DNA of 64,000 nucleotides. Origin: Sinorhizobium medicae (lineage in GTDB: Bacteria; Pseudomonadota; Alphaproteobacteria; Rhizobiales; Rhizobiaceae). The notes beneath the pieces were generated by a model. That model saw nothing but the letters and a program-made list of their open reading frames with translations, had not been told where the DNA came from and did not search any database. A program made the translations under genes and the position numbers. Shown piece by piece: positions 24,665-34,028 of the stretch; the first letter of the stretch is position 1; every line of letters begins with the position of its first letter. The stretch is taken from assembly GCF_007827695.1 (NCBI RefSeq), contig NZ_VITA01000003.1, positions 1 to 64,000 on the forward strand, given 5' to 3'.

Positions 24665-25993
24665 TCAGTCGCCGCGCTTCAGATAGGCGTCGCGCACCGG
24701 CGACACGGCAAGCGCATGCGAGGAGAAGCCCTCGTAGATCGCCAGATTGTGGGAATGTCTGGCGAATTCCGGATAGGCCGGTGCCGTGACATAGCCGATC
24801 GAACTGCGTTTGACGAAATCGGTGACTGACAGCGGGCCGAAGGTGCGGGCCCAGCGGCTGGTTGGCAATACGGCGTTGGGCCCGAGCGAGAAATTGGCGA
24901 TGCTGACCGGAGTATGGGTGCCCATCAGGATTTCGGCCGCTTCCGTGATGTGGCCGAGATGTATGAAGGGCTGCTCCGACAGAAGCTCCAGATGCTCGGG
25001 CGCATAGGCGTTGACGAAGGCGTAGCTTTCCTCGATCGAAGAGGTCAGAACGATGCCGCCCGTCTTCCCCGTCAACACGGCCTTTGAAAAGGCGACGCGC
25101 TGCTCGGTCATTTTCGCCCAATGTTCCGGAAGGGCCGCGAGCGCCTCCTCGGCGACGCGGCGGCTGTGGGTAACGAGGTAAGCGGAAGAATCCGGGCCAT
25201 GTTCGGCCTCGATCAGCAGGTCGAGCGCGGCAAGGCCACCATGGACCGTGTCGTCGGCGAGAATCATCACCTCGGACGGACCAGCGGGAAGCCCGGTATC
25301 AATGACGCCGGCGAGCGAGCGCTTGGCGGCGACCACCCAAGGGCTGCCGGGACCGACGATCTTCAGCGCCGGCTTGACCGTTTCGGTGCCATAGGCGACA
25401 GCAGCAACGGCCTGTGCGCCGCCCGCCTTGTAGACGGTTGCAACGCCGGCGAGACGTGCGGCAACAAGCGTCGCGGCATCGACCGAACCGTCCGGCGCCG
25501 GCGGCGTGACAATGGCCAGGTTCGGGACGCCTGCAACCACCGCCGGGACCGATGTCATCATGGTCACCGACGGGAAGGAGCCCTTGCCACGCGGTACGTA
25601 GAGCGCGACCGACTGAATGGGCGTGAAGCGGTCTCCGGCAAAGGCCCCGGGGCGAATTTCCTTCAGCCACATGGCTTCCGGCTTCTGCTCCTCATGGAAC
25701 TTGCGAATATTGTCGATGCCGAATTGAATGGATTCGACGACGCTCGCATCGACCAGCTTGAAGGCCGCGTCGAACTCTGCCGCCGTAACCTTGAGATTGG
25801 CTTCCGTGACATCGGCCTTGTCGAGTTCGCGGCCGAAGCGTGCCAGTGCCTTGTCGCCCTCGGTGCGGACCGCTTCGAGGATCGGCGCGACCTTTTCGAT
25901 GAAGCCCGATATGTCGGTTTCCGAACGGCGCAGCAAGGCGGCCTTCTCTTCGTCGTTCAGCTTCGAATATTCGTAGAAAGACACTGATGTCAT
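24665..25993 (-). CDS. HisD-like dehydrogenase with altered metal ligands
   Basis: A 442-residue member of the histidinol dehydrogenase superfamily (NAD-dependent alcohol to acid, two steps). Retained: GPGSPWVVAAKRSLAG, AGPSEVMILAD and the catalytic Glu-His of YAPEHLELL. Compared with E. coli HisD, the metal-ligand Gln of SQAEHGPD is Glu here (IEAEHGPD), and the ligand Asp of GDYASG is Asn (ANFSLGPNAVLPT). The distal His is kept (SSHALAV). This argues against a plain biosynthetic HisD. The sulfopropanediol dehydrogenase HpsN belongs to the same superfamily and is an alternative. The catabolic setting supports a degradative role. Confidence 0.85.
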   Translation of the reverse strand: MTSVSFYEYSKLNDEEKAALLRRSETDISGFIEKVAPILEAVRTEGDKALARFGRELDKADVTEANLKVTAAEFDAAFKLVDASVVESIQFGIDNIRKFHEEQKPEAMWLKEIRPGAFAGDRFTPIQSVALYVPRGKGSFPSVTMMTSVPAVVAGVPNLAIVTPPAPDGSVDAATLVAARLAGVATVYKAGGAQAVAAVAYGTETVKPALKIVGPGSPWVVAAKRSLAGVIDTGLPAGPSEVMILADDTVHGGLAALDLLIEAEHGPDSSAYLVTHSRRVAEEALAALPEHWAKMTEQRVAFSKAVLTGKTGGIVLTSSIEESYAFVNAYAPEHLELLSEQPFIHLGHITEAAEILMGTHTPVSIANFSLGPNAVLPTSRWARTFGPLSVTDFVKRSSIGYVTAPAYPEFARHSHNLAIYEGFSSHALAVSPVRDAYLKRGD

Positions 25994-26032
25994 CGTCTTG
26001 TCCTTGGTATCTGGCCCGTTGGGGCCGGAGGG

Positions 26033-26833
26033 TCATTTCGATTTCAGGAAAATATCCAGACCGACCAGGCGGTCGAGCAGCGCGATCGCAAGACCGGCGC
26101 AGGCGATGAACACCACCGAGATTGCGGCCAAGTCCGGCGTGATGATCGAGCGGATGGAATTGTAGATCTGGACCGGCAGCGTCACGCTTCGGGCGTCGAC
26201 CAGCAGCAGGCTGACCAGAAACTCGTTGAGCGCCAGAATGAACATCAGCAGCGATCCCGTGATCACGCCCGGCAGGACGGCCGGCAGCGTGATGTAGAGG
26301 AAGCGTTGCAGCGGCGGGGCTCCGCAATTGGCCGCCGCCAGCTCCAGATCGGGCGACAGGTTGCTGGCACTCGCCGTCACAGCCCAGATCATGAAGGGCA
26401 GGTTGATGACGGCGCAGGCGATCCCGACCGGCCACAATTTTCCCAGAACGCCCATATTGCCGAGTACCAGCATCATGCCGATGCCGGAACCGATCAGCGG
26501 AATGGTGAACGGCAACAAGAGATAGATCTGGATCGAACGGGCAAACCGCACCCGATACTTGGCCAATGCGATGCCTGCGAGCGTGCCGACCGGGATCGAG
26601 ACCAGGGTGCATATCGTGGCAACGATCAGCGAACGAACAAAAGCTTGCCTGAGGTCACTTGCCTGGGCGATCGCCCCATACCATTTCAGCGACAGGCCGT
26701 CCGGCGGGAAGGTGATGATGTTGCCGGCGGTGAAGGAGGCTCCGAGCACCACGACCGTGGGCGCGGACAGCATCAAAAGTGCAGTCGTGACGAAAGCCCA
26801 CAGGACGAAGGATTTGCTTTTGCTGCCCGTCAT
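26033..26833 (-). CDS. ABC transporter permease, polyamine/PotC type
   Basis: A 266-residue permease with about six membrane segments. The coupling loop is DLELAAANCGAPPLQRFLYITLP (EAA-type) near residue 150. It is the second permease of a spermidine/putrescine-type importer. The real start at 26833 overlaps the stop of the first permease by four bases; the long open frame upstream is only a shadow. Confidence 0.92.
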   Translation of the reverse strand: MTGSKSKSFVLWAFVTTALLMLSAPTVVVLGASFTAGNIITFPPDGLSLKWYGAIAQASDLRQAFVRSLIVATICTLVSIPVGTLAGIALAKYRVRFARSIQIYLLLPFTIPLIGSGIGMMLVLGNMGVLGKLWPVGIACAVINLPFMIWAVTASASNLSPDLELAAANCGAPPLQRFLYITLPAVLPGVITGSLLMFILALNEFLVSLLLVDARSVTLPVQIYNSIRSIITPDLAAISVVFIACAGLAIALLDRLVGLDIFLKSK

Positions 26834-27774
26834 TTGCGGTCTCCCGTCATGGCGAGCGTGCCTGCACCGAACAGCATGAAGACGACGCCGACGAGCATGG
26901 ACCCGACCGCGACGAGCATCAGCGACAGCGTGGCACCCATGCCCTGGTCGGAGGTGCGGAAGAACTGGTCGTATATCGCGTTGGCGATAAAATCCTGCGT
27001 GCCGCCGCCGAGGATGGCGGGAATGGCGAAGTCGGTGAGCGACAGCGTCAATACCACCAAACCGGCACCCACCAGCCCCGGCCGGGAGAGCGGCAGAACG
27101 ATGTGGCGGAATGTCCGGGTCCAGCCCGCGCCGAGCGAGGCGGCAGCGGACTCGAGTTCGCCCGGGATAGCGGTCAGAGCCGGTGCGAGCATCAGCACCG
27201 CGAAAGGCAGCATGTACTGGACAAGGCCGAAAAGGACCGCCGGGTAGTTGTAGAGCAGACGTATCGGCGGCACGCCGACGAGGCCGAGCGCCTCGTTGAC
27301 CATGCCCTGGTTGCCGAGAATGATGAGCCAGCCATAGGCGCGCACCACCTGCCCGATGAAGAAGGGCAGGAAAAGAGCAACCAGCAGAAATTTGCGAAGC
27401 GCGGACGACGGCGTACGCACCATGAGGTAGGCATATGGAAAAGCGAGCAGCAAGGTGATCACCGTCACGATCACCGAACCGACAAGGCTGCGGCCGGCAA
27501 CCGTCGCGAAGAAGCTTTCGGTCAGAACACGCTGATAATTGGCGAGCGTGTAGCTCTCCGACATCAGGAAGGTATTGGTGTCGAGCGTTCTCAGGCTCGT
27601 GTCGCCGATCTGGACGAGACCGAGCACCAAAAGGCCCACAAGCACGAGCGCGGGCATCAGCATGAGATAGGGCAGGCCCCGCTGGAAGCTCGATGGCCAG
27701 ACGATGGCCGCAAGGCGTTCGAGCACATCCATGACGCGCCACGTCAGGGGATATGCAGCACGGGGAGCGCGCAT
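26830..27774 (-). CDS. ABC transporter permease, polyamine/PotB type
   Basis: A 314-residue inner-membrane permease with the EAA-type loop PGELESAAASLGAGWTRTF near residue 205. The hydrophobic segments LMLMPALVLVGLLVLGLV and VTVITLLLAFPYAYLM are clear. It pairs with the permease at 26033. It follows the binding protein gene by 66 bases. Confidence 0.92.
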   Translation of the reverse strand: MRAPRAAYPLTWRVMDVLERLAAIVWPSSFQRGLPYLMLMPALVLVGLLVLGLVQIGDTSLRTLDTNTFLMSESYTLANYQRVLTESFFATVAGRSLVGSVIVTVITLLLAFPYAYLMVRTPSSALRKFLLVALFLPFFIGQVVRAYGWLIILGNQGMVNEALGLVGVPPIRLLYNYPAVLFGLVQYMLPFAVLMLAPALTAIPGELESAAASLGAGWTRTFRHIVLPLSRPGLVGAGLVVLTLSLTDFAIPAILGGGTQDFIANAIYDQFFRTSDQGMGATLSLMLVAVGSMLVGVVFMLFGAGTLAMTGDRK

Positions 27775-27840
27775 GGCAACGATCCTGTTTCACGAGAGAA
27801 GGCTGCCCGCCGCAAGGGGTGCGGTCGGGCAGATAAGGCA

Positions 27841-28956
27841 TCAGCCCTGCATGATTTCCTTGAACTTGGCGAACCACTGGCTCTCGTTCTCGACCTGTAC
27901 CTTGGCCGAGATACGGATCAGCTGCTTGAAGTCCTCTTCCGTTGTCGGATAGGAGGGATCGCCCACGAGATCGGCCGGCGGCGTGATGCCGGGGATGACG
28001 CCGGGCAAGCCGAGACCGTCCAGCCAGATCTGCTGCGCTTCCTTGGTCAGGGCGTGGTTGATATATTGCTTGGCCCAGTAAAGCTCGTTCTCGGGCAAAC
28101 CCTTCGGTATCCAAAGGCCGTCCGTGTCGAACTTGGCGCCTTCCTCTGGCACGACCCAGGCGATTTCGATGCCGTTCTTCTTGGCTTCCCTCGCATTGGT
28201 CGAGATGGTGCAGGCGGCGTCGATCTCGCCCTTCTGGAACCAGGTGGTAAAATCCGGGTCCTCGCCGAGCAACGGCTGCTGTTCCTTGATCTTCGAGATG
28301 AAATCCCAGGCCGGCTGCATGTTGCCCGGAATGTCCTCGAGCTTGCCGCCGCCGGCGACCTGCGCGGGGAAGTGGAAGCCGATCCCGTCGTTATACAGCG
28401 CGATCCGGCCCTTGAGCTTGGGGTCGAGCAGATCCTTCCAGGATTTTGGCGCGCCGTTCGGAAAGGCCGACGGGCGATAGGCGAGCACGTAGACATAACC
28501 GTAGGTGTTGACGATCGGATAGCCGTCGAGGCCGACCGGCTTTGCGAGATCGGTGGCGTTCTTGAGGTTCGGCAGGTCGGACAGGTCTTCGGTCACGCCG
28601 CGCAAAGCGGACTTGGTGGCGTTCGTCGTCGTATCCCAGTTGATGTGGATCGGCGGGACGCGCTTCTGGGCAACGGCGGCCCAGACCTTCGGCTGGATCT
28701 CATTGTCTTCGGTCAGGTCATGACGGACGGCAATGCCGGTGTTCTTGGTGAAGCTGTCGGATACGCCGGCCTTGAGCGCATCGACCCAGCTGCCGCCCCA
28801 GGCGCGAATGATGATCTCGGCCGGCTTTTCCGGCTCCTGGGCAAAGGCGCGGCTGACGCCGAGGGTCGAAAGACCCGCCGAAGCGCCGGCCGCGGCCATG
28901 GACGCAAGCAGCGTCCGGCGGCCGATCTGCGCGGACAGGAACTTTTCATGCGACAT
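27841..28956 (-). CDS. ABC substrate-binding protein, PotD type, TAT-exported
   Basis: A 371-residue periplasmic protein. The N-terminus carries a twin-arginine signal, IGRRTLLASMAAAG, ending near AFAQEPEK. The mature part begins IIIRAWGGSWVDALKAGV, as in spermidine/putrescine-type binding proteins. The ligand cannot be told from sequence. It is transcribed after the ATPase gene and before the permeases. Confidence 0.9.
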   Translation of the reverse strand: MSHEKFLSAQIGRRTLLASMAAAGASAGLSTLGVSRAFAQEPEKPAEIIIRAWGGSWVDALKAGVSDSFTKNTGIAVRHDLTEDNEIQPKVWAAVAQKRVPPIHINWDTTTNATKSALRGVTEDLSDLPNLKNATDLAKPVGLDGYPIVNTYGYVYVLAYRPSAFPNGAPKSWKDLLDPKLKGRIALYNDGIGFHFPAQVAGGGKLEDIPGNMQPAWDFISKIKEQQPLLGEDPDFTTWFQKGEIDAACTISTNAREAKKNGIEIAWVVPEEGAKFDTDGLWIPKGLPENELYWAKQYINHALTKEAQQIWLDGLGLPGVIPGITPPADLVGDPSYPTTEEDFKQLIRISAKVQVENESQWFAKFKEIMQG

Positions 28957-28989
28957 TATAGGTTCTCCTCTGGCTGGACCTTCTGGGGG

Positions 28990-30123
28990 TCACTTTTGAA
29001 AGACATGCATATCCCTTGCATTCCAGCCGAGACGAACCTCGTCGCCCGGACCGAACTGCAAGTGGGATTCCGGATCGTGATCGAAGACGCGCATCAGTAC
29101 GCCTGCCAGATCCGGAACACGGATCTCGTAGACGACTCGATCGCCTTCGAAAATGCAATCGACCACCTGGCCGTCCACCACCGTTTCCAGATCATCGAGC
29201 CGCCCGCCCCTGGGCGCAATGCGTATCTGTTCCGCACGAAGCGCTCCGCTGCAGGATAGACCTGCCGCAAGGGCGGCATCGGCAGCGATGCCGACGAGAC
29301 GTACACCGTTTGATTCAAACACGGCCTGCGTCGACGTAAGTTCGACGATCCTTCCTTCGAGAAAATTGGTCACGCCTATGAAGTTGGCTACGAAGGCGTT
29401 CGACGGCGCGCGATAGGCGTCGACCGGCCGGGCCTTCTGCTGGATGGCTCCGCCATTCATGACGATGATCTCGTCGGAAACCACCAGCGCTTCTCGCTGA
29501 TCGTGGGTGACGTTGATCGTGGTGACGCCGAGCTCTTTCTGGATGCGGCGGAACTCGAGCTGCATCTCCTCGCGCAGCTTGCGATCCAGCGCGGCAAGCG
29601 GTTCGTCGAGCAGCAGCAGATCGGGCTCGAACACCAGCGCCCTGGCAATGGCGACACGCTGCTGCTGGCCGCCCGACAACTCATTGATCCGTCGGTCTCC
29701 GTAGCCGCCAAGGCGCACGAGATCGAGATAGCGCTCGACCTTTTCCGGGATCGTGCGCGCGTCATGGCGGCGCATCTTGAGCGGAAAGGCGACGTTTTCG
29801 GCCGCCGTCATATGCGGAAAAAGCGCGAGCTTCTGAAACACCATACCGATGGCGCGCTTGTGCGGCGGCACGGCGCTGACCGGCTGGCCATTGATGAAGA
29901 TCTCTCCGCTGGTCGGCCGGTCGAAGCCGGCGATCATGCGCAGGAGAGTCGTCTTGCCGGAACCGGACGGGCCGAGAATGGTCAGGAACCGCCCCTGCGG
30001 CAGGTCGAAGGAGGCGTTCCTGACAGCATGAACATCGCCGAAAGCCATGCCGACATCCTTGACGGAAACAGCGACCTGATCGATGGATCCGGCCCGACGG
30101 ACATCGGCAGCAACAACGCCCAT
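28990..30123 (-). CDS. ABC transporter ATPase, PotA type
   Basis: A 377-residue ATPase. Walker A is GPSGSGKTTLLRMIAG, the signature is LSGGQQQRVAIARAL and Walker B is LLLLDEPLAALD. A C-terminal TOBE-type region follows. The start at 30123 is chosen because AGGGGA lies six bases ahead; a start at 30156 lacks a good site. It is the first gene of the long operon running to the kinase, downstream of the motif at 30223. Confidence 0.92.
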   Translation of the reverse strand: MGVVAADVRRAGSIDQVAVSVKDVGMAFGDVHAVRNASFDLPQGRFLTILGPSGSGKTTLLRMIAGFDRPTSGEIFINGQPVSAVPPHKRAIGMVFQKLALFPHMTAAENVAFPLKMRRHDARTIPEKVERYLDLVRLGGYGDRRINELSGGQQQRVAIARALVFEPDLLLLDEPLAALDRKLREEMQLEFRRIQKELGVTTINVTHDQREALVVSDEIIVMNGGAIQQKARPVDAYRAPSNAFVANFIGVTNFLEGRIVELTSTQAVFESNGVRLVGIAADAALAAGLSCSGALRAEQIRIAPRGGRLDDLETVVDGQVVDCIFEGDRVVYEIRVPDLAGVLMRVFDHDPESHLQFGPGDEVRLGWNARDMHVFQK

Positions 30124-30222
30124 GACATTCCCCTGTCTTGCTTCAACTATGGACAAAGCCGCAGCGAAGCTTCATTCTATCCATGCCCGCGTAAGGCGCT
30201 CGGCCGAGCATCTTCAACCAGT

Positions 30223-30235
30223 TGTCTATACATAT
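30223..30235. promoter_or_regulatory. probable GntR operator, copy 1
   Basis: TGTCTATACATAT, extended to TTGTCTATACATATTGATACAA, is an imperfect dyad 100 bp upstream of the ATPase start. The same 13 bases occur at 31245. Both precede units of the catabolic locus, so they are likely sites for the HutC-like regulator. Confidence 0.55.
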
Positions 30236-30426
30236 TGATACAAGTATCGTCAACCGAGTTTGCGTATTTTTTGCCCTTCAAAGCCACATGTCCATTTATT
30301 GTGCAAATGCGAACGCTCGAGCCGATGGCAATCTCGGCGGCAACGGGCAGAAAGACAAGCACGCAGAGCGGGTGCCTCGCGCCGCCTACACCAAAGACTG
30401 AATCATCTGCAACCCTCGTGCGAGGA

Positions 30427-31194
30427 TCAGATCGAGGCGAGATAGCCGCCGTCGACCGGAATGCAATGCCCCGTGACATAGGCCGCCGCATCGCTGCAGA
30501 GGAAAACCGCGACGCCGCCGATATCGCTTTCCTTGCCGAACCGCCGTTGCGGGATTTTCCCCAGCATCTGCTGTTGCCAGCCCTCGTCCTCGTAGAAGAC
30601 CTCCGTCATGGCAGTGCGGAAATAGCCGGGAGCGATTGCGTTGACGCGGATATTGTGCGCTGCCCATTCCGTTGCAAGTGCCCGTGTCACTCCAAGCAGG
30701 CCGGACTTCGAGGCGCCGTAGGGAACTGCCGTCGGAATGCCGACATAGGATGTCAGCGAGCAGAGATTGACGATCGCGCCGCCGTTCGCTTCCGCCATGA
30801 TCCGGCCTGCCGCCTGCGCACAGAAGAAGGCGCCTTTTAGATTGGTCGAGATGATCGTTTCCCAGAGCGCCTCGTCTACGTCGAAGGACGGTCTGACGTT
30901 CTCGAAGCCGGCATTGTTGACGAGAATGTCAAGCCCGCCCAAGCGCTCGGCCGCCGCTCCCGTCACACTTCCGCAAGCCCCGACATCGCGCACATCCTGG
31001 GCAAACGCCACCGCGCGCCTTCCGACCTTTTCGATCAAAACCCTGGTCTCTTCCAAGCCATCGATCGTTCGCGCCGTCACGGCCACGTCCGCCCCGGCCT
31101 CGGCCAGAGCCAAAGCGATAGACTGTCCAATGCCGCGGCTTGCTCCGGTGACGAGGGCGCGGCGGCCGGAAAGGTCGAAGATCGGGCGGGTCAT
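30427..31194 (-). CDS. short-chain dehydrogenase/reductase
   Basis: A 255-residue classical SDR. The cofactor site is TGASRGIGQS near residue 17 and NNAG follows near 90. The catalytic Ser is in VNLCSLTSY and YGASKSG holds the Tyr and Lys. It is complete and probably oxidises a hydroxyl group in the same pathway as the HisD-like enzyme. It is divergent from the aminotransferase gene across the second operator copy. Confidence 0.9.
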   Translation of the reverse strand: MTRPIFDLSGRRALVTGASRGIGQSIALALAEAGADVAVTARTIDGLEETRVLIEKVGRRAVAFAQDVRDVGACGSVTGAAAERLGGLDILVNNAGFENVRPSFDVDEALWETIISTNLKGAFFCAQAAGRIMAEANGGAIVNLCSLTSYVGIPTAVPYGASKSGLLGVTRALATEWAAHNIRVNAIAPGYFRTAMTEVFYEDEGWQQQMLGKIPQRRFGKESDIGGVAVFLCSDAAAYVTGHCIPVDGGYLASI

Positions 31195-31244
31195 GAAGGC
31201 TCCTTGTTCTGCTTCCCACCAATGACACCATCAATGAGACGACA

Positions 31245-31257
31245 TGTCTATACATAT
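31245..31257. promoter_or_regulatory. probable GntR operator, copy 2
   Basis: TGTCTATACATAT is followed by GTACA, so the centre includes the perfect palindrome TACATATGTA. It lies between the divergent SDR (start 31194) and aminotransferase (start 31316) genes and matches the motif at 30223 over 13 bases. Confidence 0.55.
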
Positions 31258-31315
31258 GTACAGATCATGAATCCCGGCTTATGAATATCAAATGGCACTC
31301 CATGGAGACGGCAAA

Positions 31316-32428
31316 ATGGCAGACCCTTCAAGCCCCATACGTGAGGAAATCCGTTCGATCGCTCCCTATAATGCCGGATTGACGCTCGAGGAGGTCCGGG
31401 CGAACCACCATGTCGAAAAAGTCGCTAAGCTCGGCTCCAACGAAAACCCGCTTGGCCCTTCGCCGGCCTTGCGCCGGCAATTTCCCGACATCGGCGAACT
31501 GGCCCGGCTTTATCCCGATCCGCAGGGCCGCGCCTTGTGCACCCGGCTGGCTGCCAGCTTCGATGTCGGGAGCGATCAGGTGATCCTCGGCAACGGCTCG
31601 GAAGATCTGATCGCCGTCATCTGCCGCTCGGTCGTTCGTCCCGGCGACACTGTGGCGACGCTCTATCCCTCCTTCCCCCTTCATGAAGACTACACGGCAC
31701 TGATGGGCGGAAAGGTCGATCGCGTGACCGTTGCGCCGGACCTCACCGTGGACACGAAGACCCTTCTCGCCGCGATCTCCCGAAAGCCGCGTATGCTGAT
31801 GTTCTCGAACCCGATGAACCCCGTCGGCTCATGGCTAACGCCGGACCAGCTGGCGCAGCTCATCGCTGGGCTCGATCCGGAAACACTCATCGTGGTCGAC
31901 GAGGCCTATGCGGAATATGCAGCCGGTGACGATTATCCAAGCGCGGCCGAAATGCTGAAGGCAACCGGCTTGAACTGGGTCGTACTGCGTACCTTCTCCA
32001 AGGCTTACGGTCTGGCGGGCCTCCGCATCGGTTACGGCATCGTCAGCGACGGCAGCCTATGCGGCTTTTTCAATCGTGCGCGCACTCCATTCAACACCAA
32101 TGCGATCGCCCAGGCAGCCGCCCTCACCGCCCTGGATGATGTCGGCCACCTGAACCGTTCCGTCGAGCTTGCTATTGTCGAGCGCGAACGGATGAAGAAA
32201 GAGCTAACGACGATGGGCTACCGGATTGCGCCTTCGAGATGCAATTTCCTGTTCATCGACGCGCGCACGGACGCAAGCGTCCTGGCCGGAGCGCTGCTCC
32301 GGCAGGGCGTAATTGTCAAACCCTGGAAACAACCTGGCTTCGAGACGTATATTCGCGTCAGTATCGGCTCGCCTGTGGAGAACGATCACTTCATCGAAGC
32401 GTTTCAAAAGGTCGAGGCGGCCGGGTGA
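31316..32428 (+). CDS. HisC-like class I/II aminotransferase
   Basis: A 370-residue PLP enzyme of the histidinol-phosphate aminotransferase group. Visible are KLGSNENPLGPSP, NPMNPVG, VVDEAYAEY and the PLP-lysine motif TFSKAYGLAGLRIGYG; the substrate-contacting VSIG lies near the C-terminus. The ATG at 31316 has GGAG ahead and gives the normal length; 31292 is also possible. Its position opposite the SDR and beside a HisD-like and HutC-like gene suggests catabolic amination of an imidazole or similar carbonyl compound. Confidence 0.88.
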   Translation: MADPSSPIREEIRSIAPYNAGLTLEEVRANHHVEKVAKLGSNENPLGPSPALRRQFPDIGELARLYPDPQGRALCTRLAASFDVGSDQVILGNGSEDLIAVICRSVVRPGDTVATLYPSFPLHEDYTALMGGKVDRVTVAPDLTVDTKTLLAAISRKPRMLMFSNPMNPVGSWLTPDQLAQLIAGLDPETLIVVDEAYAEYAAGDDYPSAAEMLKATGLNWVVLRTFSKAYGLAGLRIGYGIVSDGSLCGFFNRARTPFNTNAIAQAAALTALDDVGHLNRSVELAIVERERMKKELTTMGYRIAPSRCNFLFIDARTDASVLAGALLRQGVIVKPWKQPGFETYIRVSIGSPVENDHFIEAFQKVEAAG

Positions 32429-32470
32429 GGCAGGCGTGAATCGGACGCCAATGCATGACGAAGCCTGTGC

Positions 32471-33931
32471 TCATGTGCGGCGCGCCTGCGGCCGTTCACC
32501 GGTATAGCGCAGGATCCAGATGCCTTGATTCTTATCGCTGATGTAGATGAAGCCACGACGATCGACGACGACATCTTCGGTCTGAAGAACTAACTTGTCC
32601 TCTGGCATTGGCCCGTAACGCCGTGTCGGCTCCGGCGGGATGAAATAGCCGACTTCGCGCGGGAGCCGCCTGTTGGATACGTCGTAGATGCGCAGTCCCG
32701 CATTGAAATGGGCGATGTAGAAGAGGTCGCCCTGTTTCTCGACATCTGGGTGATGCTGATGATGGTTGATGTTGTGTGGGCCCCGCCATCCGCCTCGTGT
32801 CGTGAAGTCGGAGTAAGGAGCCGCCGCCGGCGGAACAGGTTCCGGGAACAGCGAAAGCAGGAAGGGCGCGCTGGGATCCGATATGTCGACGATCGATGCA
32901 TGATGCGCGGCGCCCTGCCCGTAAGTGACGTTTTCCGAGTTCGCGAATGCGATGCCCTGGTCGGGCACCGGCAGAACGCCGTGCACACCGAAGCGGGAAT
33001 GAAACGGGGGACTAAAGCTCAGCCCGCCGATCTGCCGCGGCTGCGATACATCGCTTATGTCGAGCACGATCATGCCAGCTGCGCCGTAGGGCAGATATAC
33101 GTGGTTTCCCGTGACATAGGCCGGCCCATGCAGTGAGACGTCCTCGCCGGCGCCGGAGCAGAACGCGCCGCACATGCATTGCGCTTGAAAACGCATCGGT
33201 TCCGCTCGTCTCCTCGAATGTGAGGCATTCGTTGGCAGAGCATCGAAGAAACTCTCGCCGCCGGCCTCGTGCTGCCCCGGCACCCACCAGCGTCCCGCTT
33301 CACGCGGATTGGCACGGTCTGAAATATCGAGGATGAGATAGATGTTGCCGCGATAACCCGGCATGGACGCCGCTACATGCACATAGCGACCTCCCGGATA
33401 TAAGTTGCGATGGGTGCCGTTTGCACCGGTCTTGAAATGCGACAACAGTTGCGGGCTGAGCGGGTCTGCAATGTCCCAAATGAGAAGTCCTTCGTCGAAA
33501 GGAGCATTTGGATCCCCGCCGAAGTTGGCGAACGGCTTTTCCAGAGCGGTCACCATCGTGTCGCCCGACAGATCAACCTGCAGCGTCCACGTATTGGGCG
33601 TGGGATAAGCAACAAACTTGGCAACCCGCGGCTTGGCAGGATCGGTCACATCGACGATGCTCCAACCTGCATCCCAGAAGTGCCCCGTGTAGAGATACCA
33701 CCAGCCCTTCACCTCGCGTATCGCCATCTTGAAGGCTGGACGATGTTCCATGTCGGTGTAGCCGACCGCTTCCACATTGTGCGCAAAGGCTCCCGCGGGA
33801 GCTGGTGAGTGCGACCGCTGTGGCTGCGCGATGGCTTCGCAGAGGAGACCGGATTGTGAAGCTGCGACAGCGGTCGCGCCTATAAGGGGTGCCTTCAGCA
33901 TCTGCCGCCGCGAGATTTTCTGATCGCTCAT
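32471..33931 (-). CDS. TAT-exported LVIVD-repeat protein
   Basis: A 486-residue protein. The N-terminus has a twin-arginine signal (ISRRQMLKAPLIGATAVAAS). The rest shows repeated beta-propeller units with the LVIVD pattern: WSIVDVTDPAKPRVAKF, LLIWDIADPLSPQLLSHF, YLILDISDRANPREAG, MIVLDISDVSQPRQIG, ASIVDISDPSAPFLL, and LRIYDVSNRRLPREVG. A CxCxxxC (QCMCGAFC) interrupts the repeats. No enzyme activity is known. The ATG at 33931 has AGGAGG ahead. Divergent from a LysR gene. Confidence 0.85.
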   Translation of the reverse strand: MSDQKISRRQMLKAPLIGATAVAASQSGLLCEAIAQPQRSHSPAPAGAFAHNVEAVGYTDMEHRPAFKMAIREVKGWWYLYTGHFWDAGWSIVDVTDPAKPRVAKFVAYPTPNTWTLQVDLSGDTMVTALEKPFANFGGDPNAPFDEGLLIWDIADPLSPQLLSHFKTGANGTHRNLYPGGRYVHVAASMPGYRGNIYLILDISDRANPREAGRWWVPGQHEAGGESFFDALPTNASHSRRRAEPMRFQAQCMCGAFCSGAGEDVSLHGPAYVTGNHVYLPYGAAGMIVLDISDVSQPRQIGGLSFSPPFHSRFGVHGVLPVPDQGIAFANSENVTYGQGAAHHASIVDISDPSAPFLLSLFPEPVPPAAAPYSDFTTRGGWRGPHNINHHQHHPDVEKQGDLFYIAHFNAGLRIYDVSNRRLPREVGYFIPPEPTRRYGPMPEDKLVLQTEDVVVDRRGFIYISDKNQGIWILRYTGERPQARRT

Positions 33932-34028
33932 GTGACCTCCTGCAAAACACGTTTGCGCAGGGTGATGGAGGAGATATATTCCGTCCAATATTGTTTTTTT
34001 CGTCTGTGATATCGAAATGGAAATTTGA

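Noticed and set aside
26833-28114. Extension of the second ABC permease to a 693-residue protein
   Set aside because: The added part is a shadow of the first permease and binding protein genes in another frame; the true start overlaps the neighbour stop at 26830-26833.
27103-29259. 718-residue plus-strand frame across the ABC genes
   Set aside because: It lies opposite well-defined permease and binding-protein genes and has no recognisable domain.
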